Position numbers and translations under genes: made by a program. DNA of 51,093 bases from Dyadobacter sp. LHD-138 (lineage in GTDB: Bacteria; Bacteroidota; Bacteroidia; Cytophagales; Spirosomataceae). A model generated the notes under the pieces. It was not told where the DNA came from and made no database searches. It saw only the letters and a list, made by a program, of their open reading frames with translations. Positions 44,329 to 51,093 of the stretch are shown one piece after another. Position 1 is the stretch's first letter, and each line of letters opens with the position of its first letter. The DNA is taken from the NCBI RefSeq assembly GCF_030929615.1, contig NZ_JAVFVU010000046.1, positions 1 through 51,093 on the forward strand, written 5' to 3'.

Positions 44329-46716
44329 ATGCTCGCTAATTACTTTAAGATCGCTTTCCGTGTCCTTTGGCGCAATAAGATTTACGTGGTCCTCAATGTC
44401 GCAGGATTAGGTTTTGCAATTGCCTGCTGCATTCTGGCTTACCTAAACTACAACTACCGGGCCAAGTTCGACCAAAATCATACCCATACCGAAGGTATTT
44501 ACCGGCTGAACAGTGAGCGAATCGTAGAAGGTACAAAACAGACCTGGGGCGTTGTTCCCTTGCCACTGGGCCAGGCAATGCAAAAGGAATTAGCAGGGGC
44601 CGAAAGGATTGCCCGATTGAGCAATGCTCCTGTCATCGTAAAACACAAGGACAATACTTTCGACGAGCGTATGCACTACGCCGACAAGGACCTATTTGAT
44701 TTTTTCAATTTTCCTTTAAAATTTGGAAACCTGTCAGCCTTTGACAAAGCCAATCAGATCATAATCAGTGACGATTTAGCCGGGAAATATTTCCCAAAAC
44801 AAATGCCCGTGGGCCAGCCCCTGACTATCGTTGACGCTGAAGGCGAAGACAAGGTTTATACGGTTGCCGCCGTAGCGCAGCGGATCCCTGCAAATTCAAG
44901 TATTCAGTTTGACATCATCACGTCTTTCGAGAATGGGTTTATCAATGGGAAGACGCCACCTGATGACTGGGCCAATCCAACGCGCATTACGACATTTGTG
45001 CAGTTGAAAGATGGACAAACCGGACCTTTTGTACGATCTAATCTTAAACCCTATGTGGCACTCCATAATAGTAATCACACGGATTGGCTTTTGGAAGGCT
45101 TTTCACTTCAGCCATTTTCTGAACTGGCGACGAGCTCGGATATTGATATGTCCGGATACGTATATGGTAGCGAACTAACTTCCAATCCCCGTGGCGTTCT
45201 TGTTATTGTCCCTGCGATCATGTCGGTATTTATTTTAATTATCACTTGCTTTAATTTCACAAATGTTTCAATCGCCTTTGCCAGCGGCCGGTTAAAAGAG
45301 ATCGGAGTTCGTAAAGTAATCGGAGGGCTGAGAGGCGAATTAATCTGGCAATTCCTGACTGAAAACATTATTCTTTGTCTTTTGGCGTCAGCATTGGCTC
45401 TGTTATTTATCAATCTGTTGACCCCAACCATGGTTGGCCTCACGGGTATCGATCTTTCACCGGACCTGACAAAAGATTATGGTTTTTGGTTGTTTTTGAT
45501 ACTGGTCCCAGCGGTTAGTGCGATCTGTTCTGGTTTGTATCCTGCACTTTACGTCAGCTCGTTCCAACCCGTTCGTATTCTTAAAGGAAAAACATCCCTG
45601 GGTTCCATAAACCGTTTTACACGCTTTTTACTGCTTGCACAATTTAGTCTATCGTGTTTTGCATTGGTTGTTGGCATTGTCATGACCCAGAATGCAGCAT
45701 TTCAACAAAAAGCGGATTATGGTTATGCCATCCATGAGGTCGCGGTTGTTGAAATCAACGACCCGCAGCAATACAGGGTTTTAAGCCAGGCCATTCAATC
45801 TCATCCGGAAATTAAGAATGCAGCCGGGTGCGTGCAGCAAATCGGCGATGGGACGTACACGCTGACGGCTACAACCGAGAGCGGGGAAATGCAGGCACAA
45901 GTTGCGCATATCGGAGGACGCGATTACCTTAATACCATGGGCATTGGTTTGATTCAGGGACGCCCATTTCATGACGGTGAAGCCGATGTAGATGCATCTA
46001 TCCTGGTCAATCAGACCTTTGTGCAGCGCTCCGGATTGCATCAACCGATAGGTCAGCAAGTTACGCTGGACCGTATAAAATATACGATTGTTGGCGTTGT
46101 AAACGACTATAAAGAATATGGCCTACATGATATAGTACCGCCTTGTGTGCTGCGTATGGCAAAGCAAGATGACTATAAGTACATGGTCGTGCGGGCAAGC
46201 AAAGATAAATTGCCACAAGTTGCGGCATACTTGCAGACAGCATGGCACAAAACGGCTCCCAATTTACCTTACCGGGGTTTTCTACAATCAGATTTGATTG
46301 AAAAGGAACTCCGCATGACAAATGGATTTAAGTCGATAGCGTTTTTTCTGGCCATTGTCACCCTGCTGCTTTCCGCATCAGGTTTGTTTGCACAAATTTC
46401 ATTAAACATAGACAAACGTAGTAAGGAAATTGGCATGCGTAAAGTTCTTGGCGCTTCGGTGCTGCAAATCATCGGGTCAGTCAACCGGCGATTCGTACAT
46501 ATCCTGCTGATTGCATTTGTCGTTGGTTCGGTTTTCGGTTACCTGTTTACCAGCAGGTTTATTTTCCAATTTATCTTCAAATATCACCCTGACGCCGGGC
46601 CATTGCCCTATATTGGCACATTTGTGATTGTTGTGCTCTGCTGCTCTATCATCATAGGTTCAAAAGTTTACCGTGCGGCCACGGCAAACCCAATAGAGCG
46701 ATTGCGTGCAGACTAA
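44329..46716 (+). CDS. ABC transporter permease of the MacB/FtsX type
   Basis: 795 residues from the ATG at 44329 (MLANYFKIAFRVLWRNK, the standard opening of this family); a TTG at 44296 in frame is less likely. The layout is duplicated: one N-terminal helix, a periplasmic MacB core domain (NHTHTEGIYRLN to about 260), and an FtsX helix group with KEIGVRKVIGGLRGELIWQFLTEN. Then comes another core domain (about 470-670) and a second FtsX group with RSKEIGMRKVLGASVLQIIGSVNRRFV. No ATPase gene is adjacent. Such solitary permeases are frequent in Cytophagales. GATATTTG at 44223-44230 is a weak promoter candidate. Confidence 0.93.
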   Translation: MLANYFKIAFRVLWRNKIYVVLNVAGLGFAIACCILAYLNYNYRAKFDQNHTHTEGIYRLNSERIVEGTKQTWGVVPLPLGQAMQKELAGAERIARLSNAPVIVKHKDNTFDERMHYADKDLFDFFNFPLKFGNLSAFDKANQIIISDDLAGKYFPKQMPVGQPLTIVDAEGEDKVYTVAAVAQRIPANSSIQFDIITSFENGFINGKTPPDDWANPTRITTFVQLKDGQTGPFVRSNLKPYVALHNSNHTDWLLEGFSLQPFSELATSSDIDMSGYVYGSELTSNPRGVLVIVPAIMSVFILIITCFNFTNVSIAFASGRLKEIGVRKVIGGLRGELIWQFLTENIILCLLASALALLFINLLTPTMVGLTGIDLSPDLTKDYGFWLFLILVPAVSAICSGLYPALYVSSFQPVRILKGKTSLGSINRFTRFLLLAQFSLSCFALVVGIVMTQNAAFQQKADYGYAIHEVAVVEINDPQQYRVLSQAIQSHPEIKNAAGCVQQIGDGTYTLTATTESGEMQAQVAHIGGRDYLNTMGIGLIQGRPFHDGEADVDASILVNQTFVQRSGLHQPIGQQVTLDRIKYTIVGVVNDYKEYGLHDIVPPCVLRMAKQDDYKYMVVRASKDKLPQVAAYLQTAWHKTAPNLPYRGFLQSDLIEKELRMTNGFKSIAFFLAIVTLLLSASGLFAQISLNIDKRSKEIGMRKVLGASVLQIIGSVNRRFVHILLIAFVVGSVFGYLFTSRFIFQFIFKYHPDAGPLPYIGTFVIVVLCCSIIIGSKVYRAATANPIERLRAD

Positions 46717-46863
46717 GCGTATCTTCTGGATTGTATCAGACCTAATAAAGAGAATCTGTTATAAAACTTGTGGAACCTTATCTCAAACAAGTTTCACCGA
46801 AATTCTTTAACTTTATCATACAGTTATCCTGTCCGATACCGCATTTTAAAACGATCTAAATGA

Positions 46864-47796
46864 ATGGTTATGCAAAAAATTATTCCGCATTTATGGTTTG
46901 ATAAAGAAGCGAAGGAAGCCGCAGCATTTTATGCCTCAGTATTCCCGGATTCCAGGGTTACCCATCTGACTACACTTGAGAATACCCCATCCGGCGATTG
47001 CGATGTTGTAAGTTTTGAACTCTGGAATCAAAAATTCATGGCCATCAGTGCCGGCCCGCTCTTTAAGTTTAATCCATCCATCTCATTCATGGTGAATTTT
47101 GACCCGCTGCTATTCGGCTCGCCTGAGACAGGAAAAAAAGATGCGAGAGAAAAAATAGATATGGTCTGGAACAAATTAGCAGAAGGTGGCAATGTGCTCA
47201 TGCCTATTGACAAATATCCTTTTAGCGAGCGTTATGGATGGGTACAGGATAAGTACGGCTTATCCTGGCAGTTGATTCTGACCAATCCTGAAGGTGAGTC
47301 GAGGCCAGCGATCGTACCTTCCCTTATGTTTGTGGGAAGCAAATGCGGCAAGGCGGAGGAGGCTATCAACTTTTATCTCTCCGTTTTTAAGCACTCAAAA
47401 TTAGGCGGAATGTATCGCTATGGAAAAGGCCAGGAGCCCGATCAGGAAGGCACGGTTATGTTCGCCGATTTTATGCTCGAAAATACGTGGTTCGCGGCCA
47501 TGGATAGTGCCCACGAGCATAAATTCGATTTCAACGAAGCGGTTTCCCTCCTGGTAAACTGTGAAGACCAGCAGGATATCGATTACTACTGGCAGAAATT
47601 ATCAGCCCTCCCTGAGTCCGAAGAATGTGGATGGCTCAAAGATAAGTTTGGTGTATCCTGGCAAATTTCATCCGCTGATATGGAAGAAAAAATGAGTACC
47701 GGTACACGCGAACAGATCAACCGGGTTACCCAGGCTGTCCTGACCATGAAGAAACTGGATATTGCCAAATTGAAAGCGGCATACGATGGGGCCTAA
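46864..47796 (+). CDS. two-domain VOC protein (PhnB-like)
   Basis: 310 residues with two VOC (PhnB/3-demethylubiquinone methyltransferase-like) domains. The first is about 4-130: KIIPHLWFDKEAKEAAAFYASVFPDSRV with YGWVQDKYGLSWQLI. The second is about 150-275: LMFVGSKCGKAEEAINFYLSVF with CGWLKDKFGVSWQIS. The name of the methyltransferase family is historic; most PhnB-like proteins have no known enzyme activity. No signal peptide, so cytoplasmic. A second ATG at 46870 is an alternative start. The tail (NRVTQAVLTMKKLDIAKLKAAYDGA) is the usual helix of this family. Confidence 0.9.
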   Translation: MVMQKIIPHLWFDKEAKEAAAFYASVFPDSRVTHLTTLENTPSGDCDVVSFELWNQKFMAISAGPLFKFNPSISFMVNFDPLLFGSPETGKKDAREKIDMVWNKLAEGGNVLMPIDKYPFSERYGWVQDKYGLSWQLILTNPEGESRPAIVPSLMFVGSKCGKAEEAINFYLSVFKHSKLGGMYRYGKGQEPDQEGTVMFADFMLENTWFAAMDSAHEHKFDFNEAVSLLVNCEDQQDIDYYWQKLSALPESEECGWLKDKFGVSWQISSADMEEKMSTGTREQINRVTQAVLTMKKLDIAKLKAAYDGA

Positions 47797-47810
47797 GAAG
47801 CGGATAGCTC

Positions 47811-49373
47811 CTAAGGCTTATGAGCCAGCCTGGTAAGGAGCAATCCGATTTCACTACTTTCTACCCTTGGCGCATTGGCATGTATCAAATTCCCGGTTTT
47901 GTCAAAGATCATATAACGTGGTATTTCATTGAGCTTATATTTCCTGAAAAATTCTGATGTTTTATGATTTACCACAAGAAAGTTATCTTTTAAATTGTGT
48001 AAATCTTCTTTTACACTGGCTATCTGCCAGGGTGGTATATTGTTGTCAATGGACAAATAAACAAAAACCACATCCTTACCTTCAAGTTCCTTTCTTAATG
48101 AAGCCGAAGCGGGCATGGCTTCTCTGCATGGACCACACCAGCTGGCCCAAAAATCAACATAGATAATTTTACCTTTATGACGCTTCTTTAAGTCTTCAAA
48201 AGTAAGCTTTTCCCCCTTTTGCCCAGTCAGAACCATTGACACTGTTTGACTTCGACTACTATCGAACTCCAGGGAAAAATTCCTTTTAGTCCGATTTACA
48301 AGGGCAGTATCCTTCACCGATAATTGATATTTTGTAAAATACTCAATAAAATTATCGTGGGAAAATACACTATGAATTCTGTTGAGTTCTCTTGTCAATA
48401 AATAATTTTTGTCTTTTTCCGGAAACAGAGCAGACGTATCAATCTTTGAAAAAACCTGTCTATAATCTTTGTTTATACCGTCACGAAAATCTTTAAAGTC
48501 CGCAGTTTTGGTGTAATAAATATACGCAACCGTACTTAACAGTTCCTGATGATGTATCTCAGGATAATTGGATTCTTTAGCGGTATAATTTTCAAATATC
48601 TTCCGAATTTCTAACCCGGATATTTTCCCGGCGCCGATGTTAATCGCGTTTTTAATATTTTCATTTCTGTCTTTGTAAAATCGGTACTCAAGTTCTGAAA
48701 TTTGATTTAAGGCTTTTATTGAATCCAGTATATTCTTTTCAGAAACCAAATATGCATACACGTTACCGTACAGGCTATTCCTTACAGAATCCACTCCCAT
48801 ATTGATCCTAGCCAATCTTTCTTCATTCGTCAAATTGTTATTTGCTTTCCGAATATTTTTGTCTGATAGAATTCTCTGCCCATTTAGCTTATTTGCTTCA
48901 CGATATTTTCCATAAGGCGAATACCCTGTAATATGTAATCTCTTTCTAACGAGTGCATCAAATCCTAAATCATATTTCAAGCAAATCCTGTTCAGAACCT
49001 TGATCTGCGGGAATTTGTCCTTGTATTCGATCTCTACCGAATCTCCCTTATGTAGTAGAATTTCATTAAAATCGAAGTGATTCACCAGAATTCTCATTAA
49101 AGCGTATTTGTCGTAAACCGTCTCTACGATGTTTTTGGGCATAATATTGGGTTTACATTCAATCAGGTTTCTGGTGTTATCCTTGTAAATCGTGAGATGG
49201 TTGTCATTTCTTGTCCAGTGGGTAGTTGTATAGTAAAAGTAATTATCTACATCAGGCACATTTTTAAACATGATTACGATCTTTTCCTTAACATCTGTAT
49301 TGACCTTTCCATAGGCAACCCCACAGCTATAAAGTGCCGTAACAAAGAAATAGATAGCTATTATTGATCTCAT
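47811..49373 (-). CDS. TlpA-like thioredoxin-family protein with long N-terminal region
   Basis: 520 residues from the ATG at 49373 (MRSIIAIYFFVTALYSCG, signal with a possible lipobox Cys); the frame extends to 49433 without signal character. Residues about 25-360 are a helical, lysine-rich region of unknown fold. The C-terminal domain is TlpA/AhpC-like: KIIYVDFWASWCGPCREAMP with the Cys413-Cys416 redox pair, FVYLSIDNNIPPWQ and the cis-Pro region EIPRYMIFDKTGN. It is probably an extracytoplasmic disulfide reductase. This architecture recurs in Bacteroidota. It converges with the VOC gene, with a 14-bp gap. Confidence 0.88.
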   Translation of the reverse strand: MRSIIAIYFFVTALYSCGVAYGKVNTDVKEKIVIMFKNVPDVDNYFYYTTTHWTRNDNHLTIYKDNTRNLIECKPNIMPKNIVETVYDKYALMRILVNHFDFNEILLHKGDSVEIEYKDKFPQIKVLNRICLKYDLGFDALVRKRLHITGYSPYGKYREANKLNGQRILSDKNIRKANNNLTNEERLARINMGVDSVRNSLYGNVYAYLVSEKNILDSIKALNQISELEYRFYKDRNENIKNAINIGAGKISGLEIRKIFENYTAKESNYPEIHHQELLSTVAYIYYTKTADFKDFRDGINKDYRQVFSKIDTSALFPEKDKNYLLTRELNRIHSVFSHDNFIEYFTKYQLSVKDTALVNRTKRNFSLEFDSSRSQTVSMVLTGQKGEKLTFEDLKKRHKGKIIYVDFWASWCGPCREAMPASASLRKELEGKDVVFVYLSIDNNIPPWQIASVKEDLHNLKDNFLVVNHKTSEFFRKYKLNEIPRYMIFDKTGNLIHANAPRVESSEIGLLLTRLAHKP

Positions 49374-49750
49374 TTCATTCAGGATTAAAAGATTGATATT
49401 GATCTCGGGAAGGAACTCTAATCGCATCTTCAAATGGTATCCGCACGTAGCTTATTTACATTTAATGACCTACTAATAAGCAAATTATGTGCATAAATTT
49501 TATTATTCGTATACATATAATTTGGTGTCATGTCTTCAAAGCTTTGATTATCGCAAGCAACCTGGATAAGAAAACTTACCACGCTTTTTGCGATAATAAG
49601 TACCCGGAACATCAGGGGACGCGGTTGAATAAAAATGGCCGGTCGGAAAAACATCTTACAAGATAGCAATCGCCATTTTCCAGCGCGGAAACAGCGCGGA
49701 TTATTCCGCCCTGCAAAAATGTAAAGCGTTCCCAACCAGCCAGCGTTCGA
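49374..49750. other. intergenic region, no gene recognised
   Basis: 377 bp between two leftward genes. An open frame of about 100 codons on the minus strand has no recognisable protein features. The region should contain the promoter of the thioredoxin-like gene, but no clean TAnnTTTG was seen. Confidence 0.45.
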
Positions 49751-50899
49751 TTACCATTCAGCGGCGCTGCCGTCCGCATGCTTCCAAAGCGGATTTTTCC
49801 AGTTATGCCCTACTTGTGCCATCTTCCGAACCTGCGCCTCATTCACCTGAATGCCAAGTCCCGGTCCGGATGGAATGTTGACAAAACCACCTTCGTAGCT
49901 AAAAACCGACTTATCTTCCAGATAATCCATCAAATCACTTCCCTGATTGTAATGTATACCAAGGCTTTGTTCCTGAATAAAAGCATTATGGCATGTGGCG
50001 TCCACCTGCAGACAAGCTGCCAGCGCGATTGGCCCAAGTGGACAATGTGGAGCGGCTGCCACGTCGAACGCCTCGGCCATCGACAAGATTTTTTTACATT
50101 CTGTTATACCACCTGCGTGGGATAAATCAGGTTGGATAATATCTGCATAGCCGTCTGTTAACAGATTTTTGAACTGCCAGCGGCTGAACATTCTTTCGCC
50201 GGTAGCAATAGGAATACAGGTGTGATTGGCTATTTCGCGCAGCGCCTCATTGTTTTCAGGCAAAACGGGTTCTTCAATGAACATGGGCCGAAACTGTTCC
50301 AATTCCTTCGCAAGTACCTTGGCCATGGGCTTGTGTAATCTTCCGTGAAAATCCACGCCAATATCCAGGCTATATCCCACGGCCTCACGTATGGACGCGA
50401 CACGCGCCAGTACCAGATCGATTTTTTCGTAGGAATCAATGTATTGCATTTCATCCGTCGCATTCATTTTGATGGCTTTGAAACCACTTTCCAAAGATAA
50501 CTTCGCAGCATTCGCCACATCTGCGGGGCGGTCTCCACCTATCCACGAATACACTTTGATCTTATCCCGGCATTTACCACCAAGAAGCTGATAAACGGGT
50601 GCATTATAAAACTTCCCTTTGATATCCCACAATGCCTGGTCGATACCGGCGATTGCGCTCATCAGGATTGGCCCGCCACGATAAAAGCCACCGCGATACA
50701 TCGTATTCCAATGCCTTTCAATATCCATCGGATCTTTTCCAATCAACGCTTCCATCAATTCAACAACAGCTGCTTTTACTGTGGCAGCTTTGCCCTCGAT
50801 CACAGGCTCTCCCCAGCCAATAATTCCCTCATCTGTTTTTATTTTTAAAAATAACCACCTTGGGGGTACCTGAAACAACTCGAAACTTATAATTTTCAT
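49751..50899 (-). CDS. dgoD: D-galactonate dehydratase (enolase superfamily)
   Basis: 382 residues from the ATG at 50899, the same length as I recall for E. coli DgoD and closely similar along its length: RWLFLKIKTDEGIIGWGEPVIEG, GFYRGGPILMSAIAGIDQALWDIKGK, IQPDLSHAGGITEC, APHCPLGPIALAACLQVD, QEQSLGIHYN and the C-terminal NPLWKHADGSAAEW. Metal ligands fit Asp183, Glu209 and Glu235, with His185, His285 and Glu310 in the active site. It dehydrates D-galactonate to 2-keto-3-deoxy-galactonate in the cytoplasm. The kinase and aldolase of the De Ley-Doudoroff pathway are not in the window. A divergent exported protein begins at 51042. Confidence 0.93.
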   Translation of the reverse strand: MKIISFELFQVPPRWLFLKIKTDEGIIGWGEPVIEGKAATVKAAVVELMEALIGKDPMDIERHWNTMYRGGFYRGGPILMSAIAGIDQALWDIKGKFYNAPVYQLLGGKCRDKIKVYSWIGGDRPADVANAAKLSLESGFKAIKMNATDEMQYIDSYEKIDLVLARVASIREAVGYSLDIGVDFHGRLHKPMAKVLAKELEQFRPMFIEEPVLPENNEALREIANHTCIPIATGERMFSRWQFKNLLTDGYADIIQPDLSHAGGITECKKILSMAEAFDVAAAPHCPLGPIALAACLQVDATCHNAFIQEQSLGIHYNQGSDLMDYLEDKSVFSYEGGFVNIPSGPGLGIQVNEAQVRKMAQVGHNWKNPLWKHADGSAAEW

Positions 50900-51041
50900 T
50901 TTCACCGGTCTGTTATGTAAAAAAAAATCCAAAAAGATACTACTATATTTTCTAATTTAAATCAAACTAATTCGCTATTTTGTTACTTAGTTACGATTTA
51001 ATCGTCTTACTACCGTTACTTACACTATAAACTAAAAAAAC

Positions 51042-51093
51042 ATGAGAAATTTATTACCATGGAAGTACTTAGTTTCACTCACTCTCTCACTAT
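51042..51093 (+). CDS. 5' end of an exported protein, cut by the window edge
   Basis: An ATG at 51042 opens a frame to the window end: MRNLLPWKYLVSLTLSLT. It looks like the start of a signal peptide and is divergent from dgoD. The product may be a TonB-linked receptor as in many such loci, but 17 codons cannot show this. Confidence 0.5.
   Translation, partial: MRNLLPWKYLVSLTLSL

Noticed and set aside
49430..49735. 101-codon minus-strand open frame
   Set aside because: No domain, signal peptide or protein-like pattern; it fills an intergenic gap and overlaps only regulatory sequence.
1..51093. CRISPR arrays, tRNA genes, insertion sequences, prophage or toxin-antitoxin genes
   Set aside because: Looked for repeat-spacer structure, cloverleaf ends, transposase motifs and paired small genes; none was recognised by eye.

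Overview
The window looks like a chromosomal segment of a member of the Bacteroidota, most likely order Cytophagales near Dyadobacter/Spirosoma. This rests on the SusC/SusD pair, the Oar-like TonB-dependent receptor, the HisKA_2/LytTR two-component pair, TAnnTTTG-type promoter elements, and planctomycete-type cytochrome genes (PSD1/DUF1549-DUF1553, DUF1501), which recur in that order. The genus is inference from protein family content. No tRNA, rRNA, CRISPR array, transposase or phage gene was seen.

Layout, left to right. (1) 1-9540: a small VOC protein, then a leftward three-gene unit (PSD1 c-type cytochrome protein, Tat-exported DUF1501 protein, membrane cytochrome with LRR and chitobiase-like domains). 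An erythromycin-esterase-like protein lies behind a perfect 17-bp inverted repeat, and a sugar phosphate isomerase-like TIM barrel protein follows. (2) 9600-11710: a HEAT-like protein, an AI-2E-type transporter and a truncated ferredoxin-NADP reductase-like protein. (3) 11790-19340: a leftward RND efflux locus (AraC regulator, adaptor, pump, TolC, stand-alone receiver domain). (4) 19430-28500: a very large propeller/cytochrome c protein, a PQQ-type beta-propeller, an unknown exported protein, a metallo-beta-lactamase-fold enzyme, an ELWxxDGT-repeat protein and a nucleotide pyrophosphatase/phosphodiesterase. (5) 28590-37090: a TonB-dependent receptor interrupted by one in-frame amber codon, divergent from an intact SusC/SusD operon. 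(6) 37500-44050: a LytTR regulator and its TPR/HisKA_2 kinase, divergent from a rightward set of exported proteins (YfaP-like lipoprotein, beta-barrel protein, double CsgG-like protein, lipocalin-like lipoprotein). (7) 44300-51093: a MacB/FtsX-type permease, a double VOC protein, a TlpA-like thioredoxin, D-galactonate dehydratase (DgoD) and the first codons of another exported protein.

The most interesting observation is in the 405-bp gap between the histidine kinase and the YfaP-like lipoprotein. Five copies of the 9-mer TTCRYGCWR occur there as two groups with an exact 21-bp period. That is the architecture of LytTR binding sites, and a LytTR regulator is encoded next to it. One group lies just upstream of a good Bacteroidota promoter for the lipoprotein gene. 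I propose an undescribed LytTR-controlled envelope cassette covering about 37.5-44.05 kb.

The other strong observations are the single amber codon in an otherwise intact receptor paired with a phosphodiesterase, and the planctomycete-like cytochrome modules. All functional statements come from reading motifs by eye; no database search was possible.
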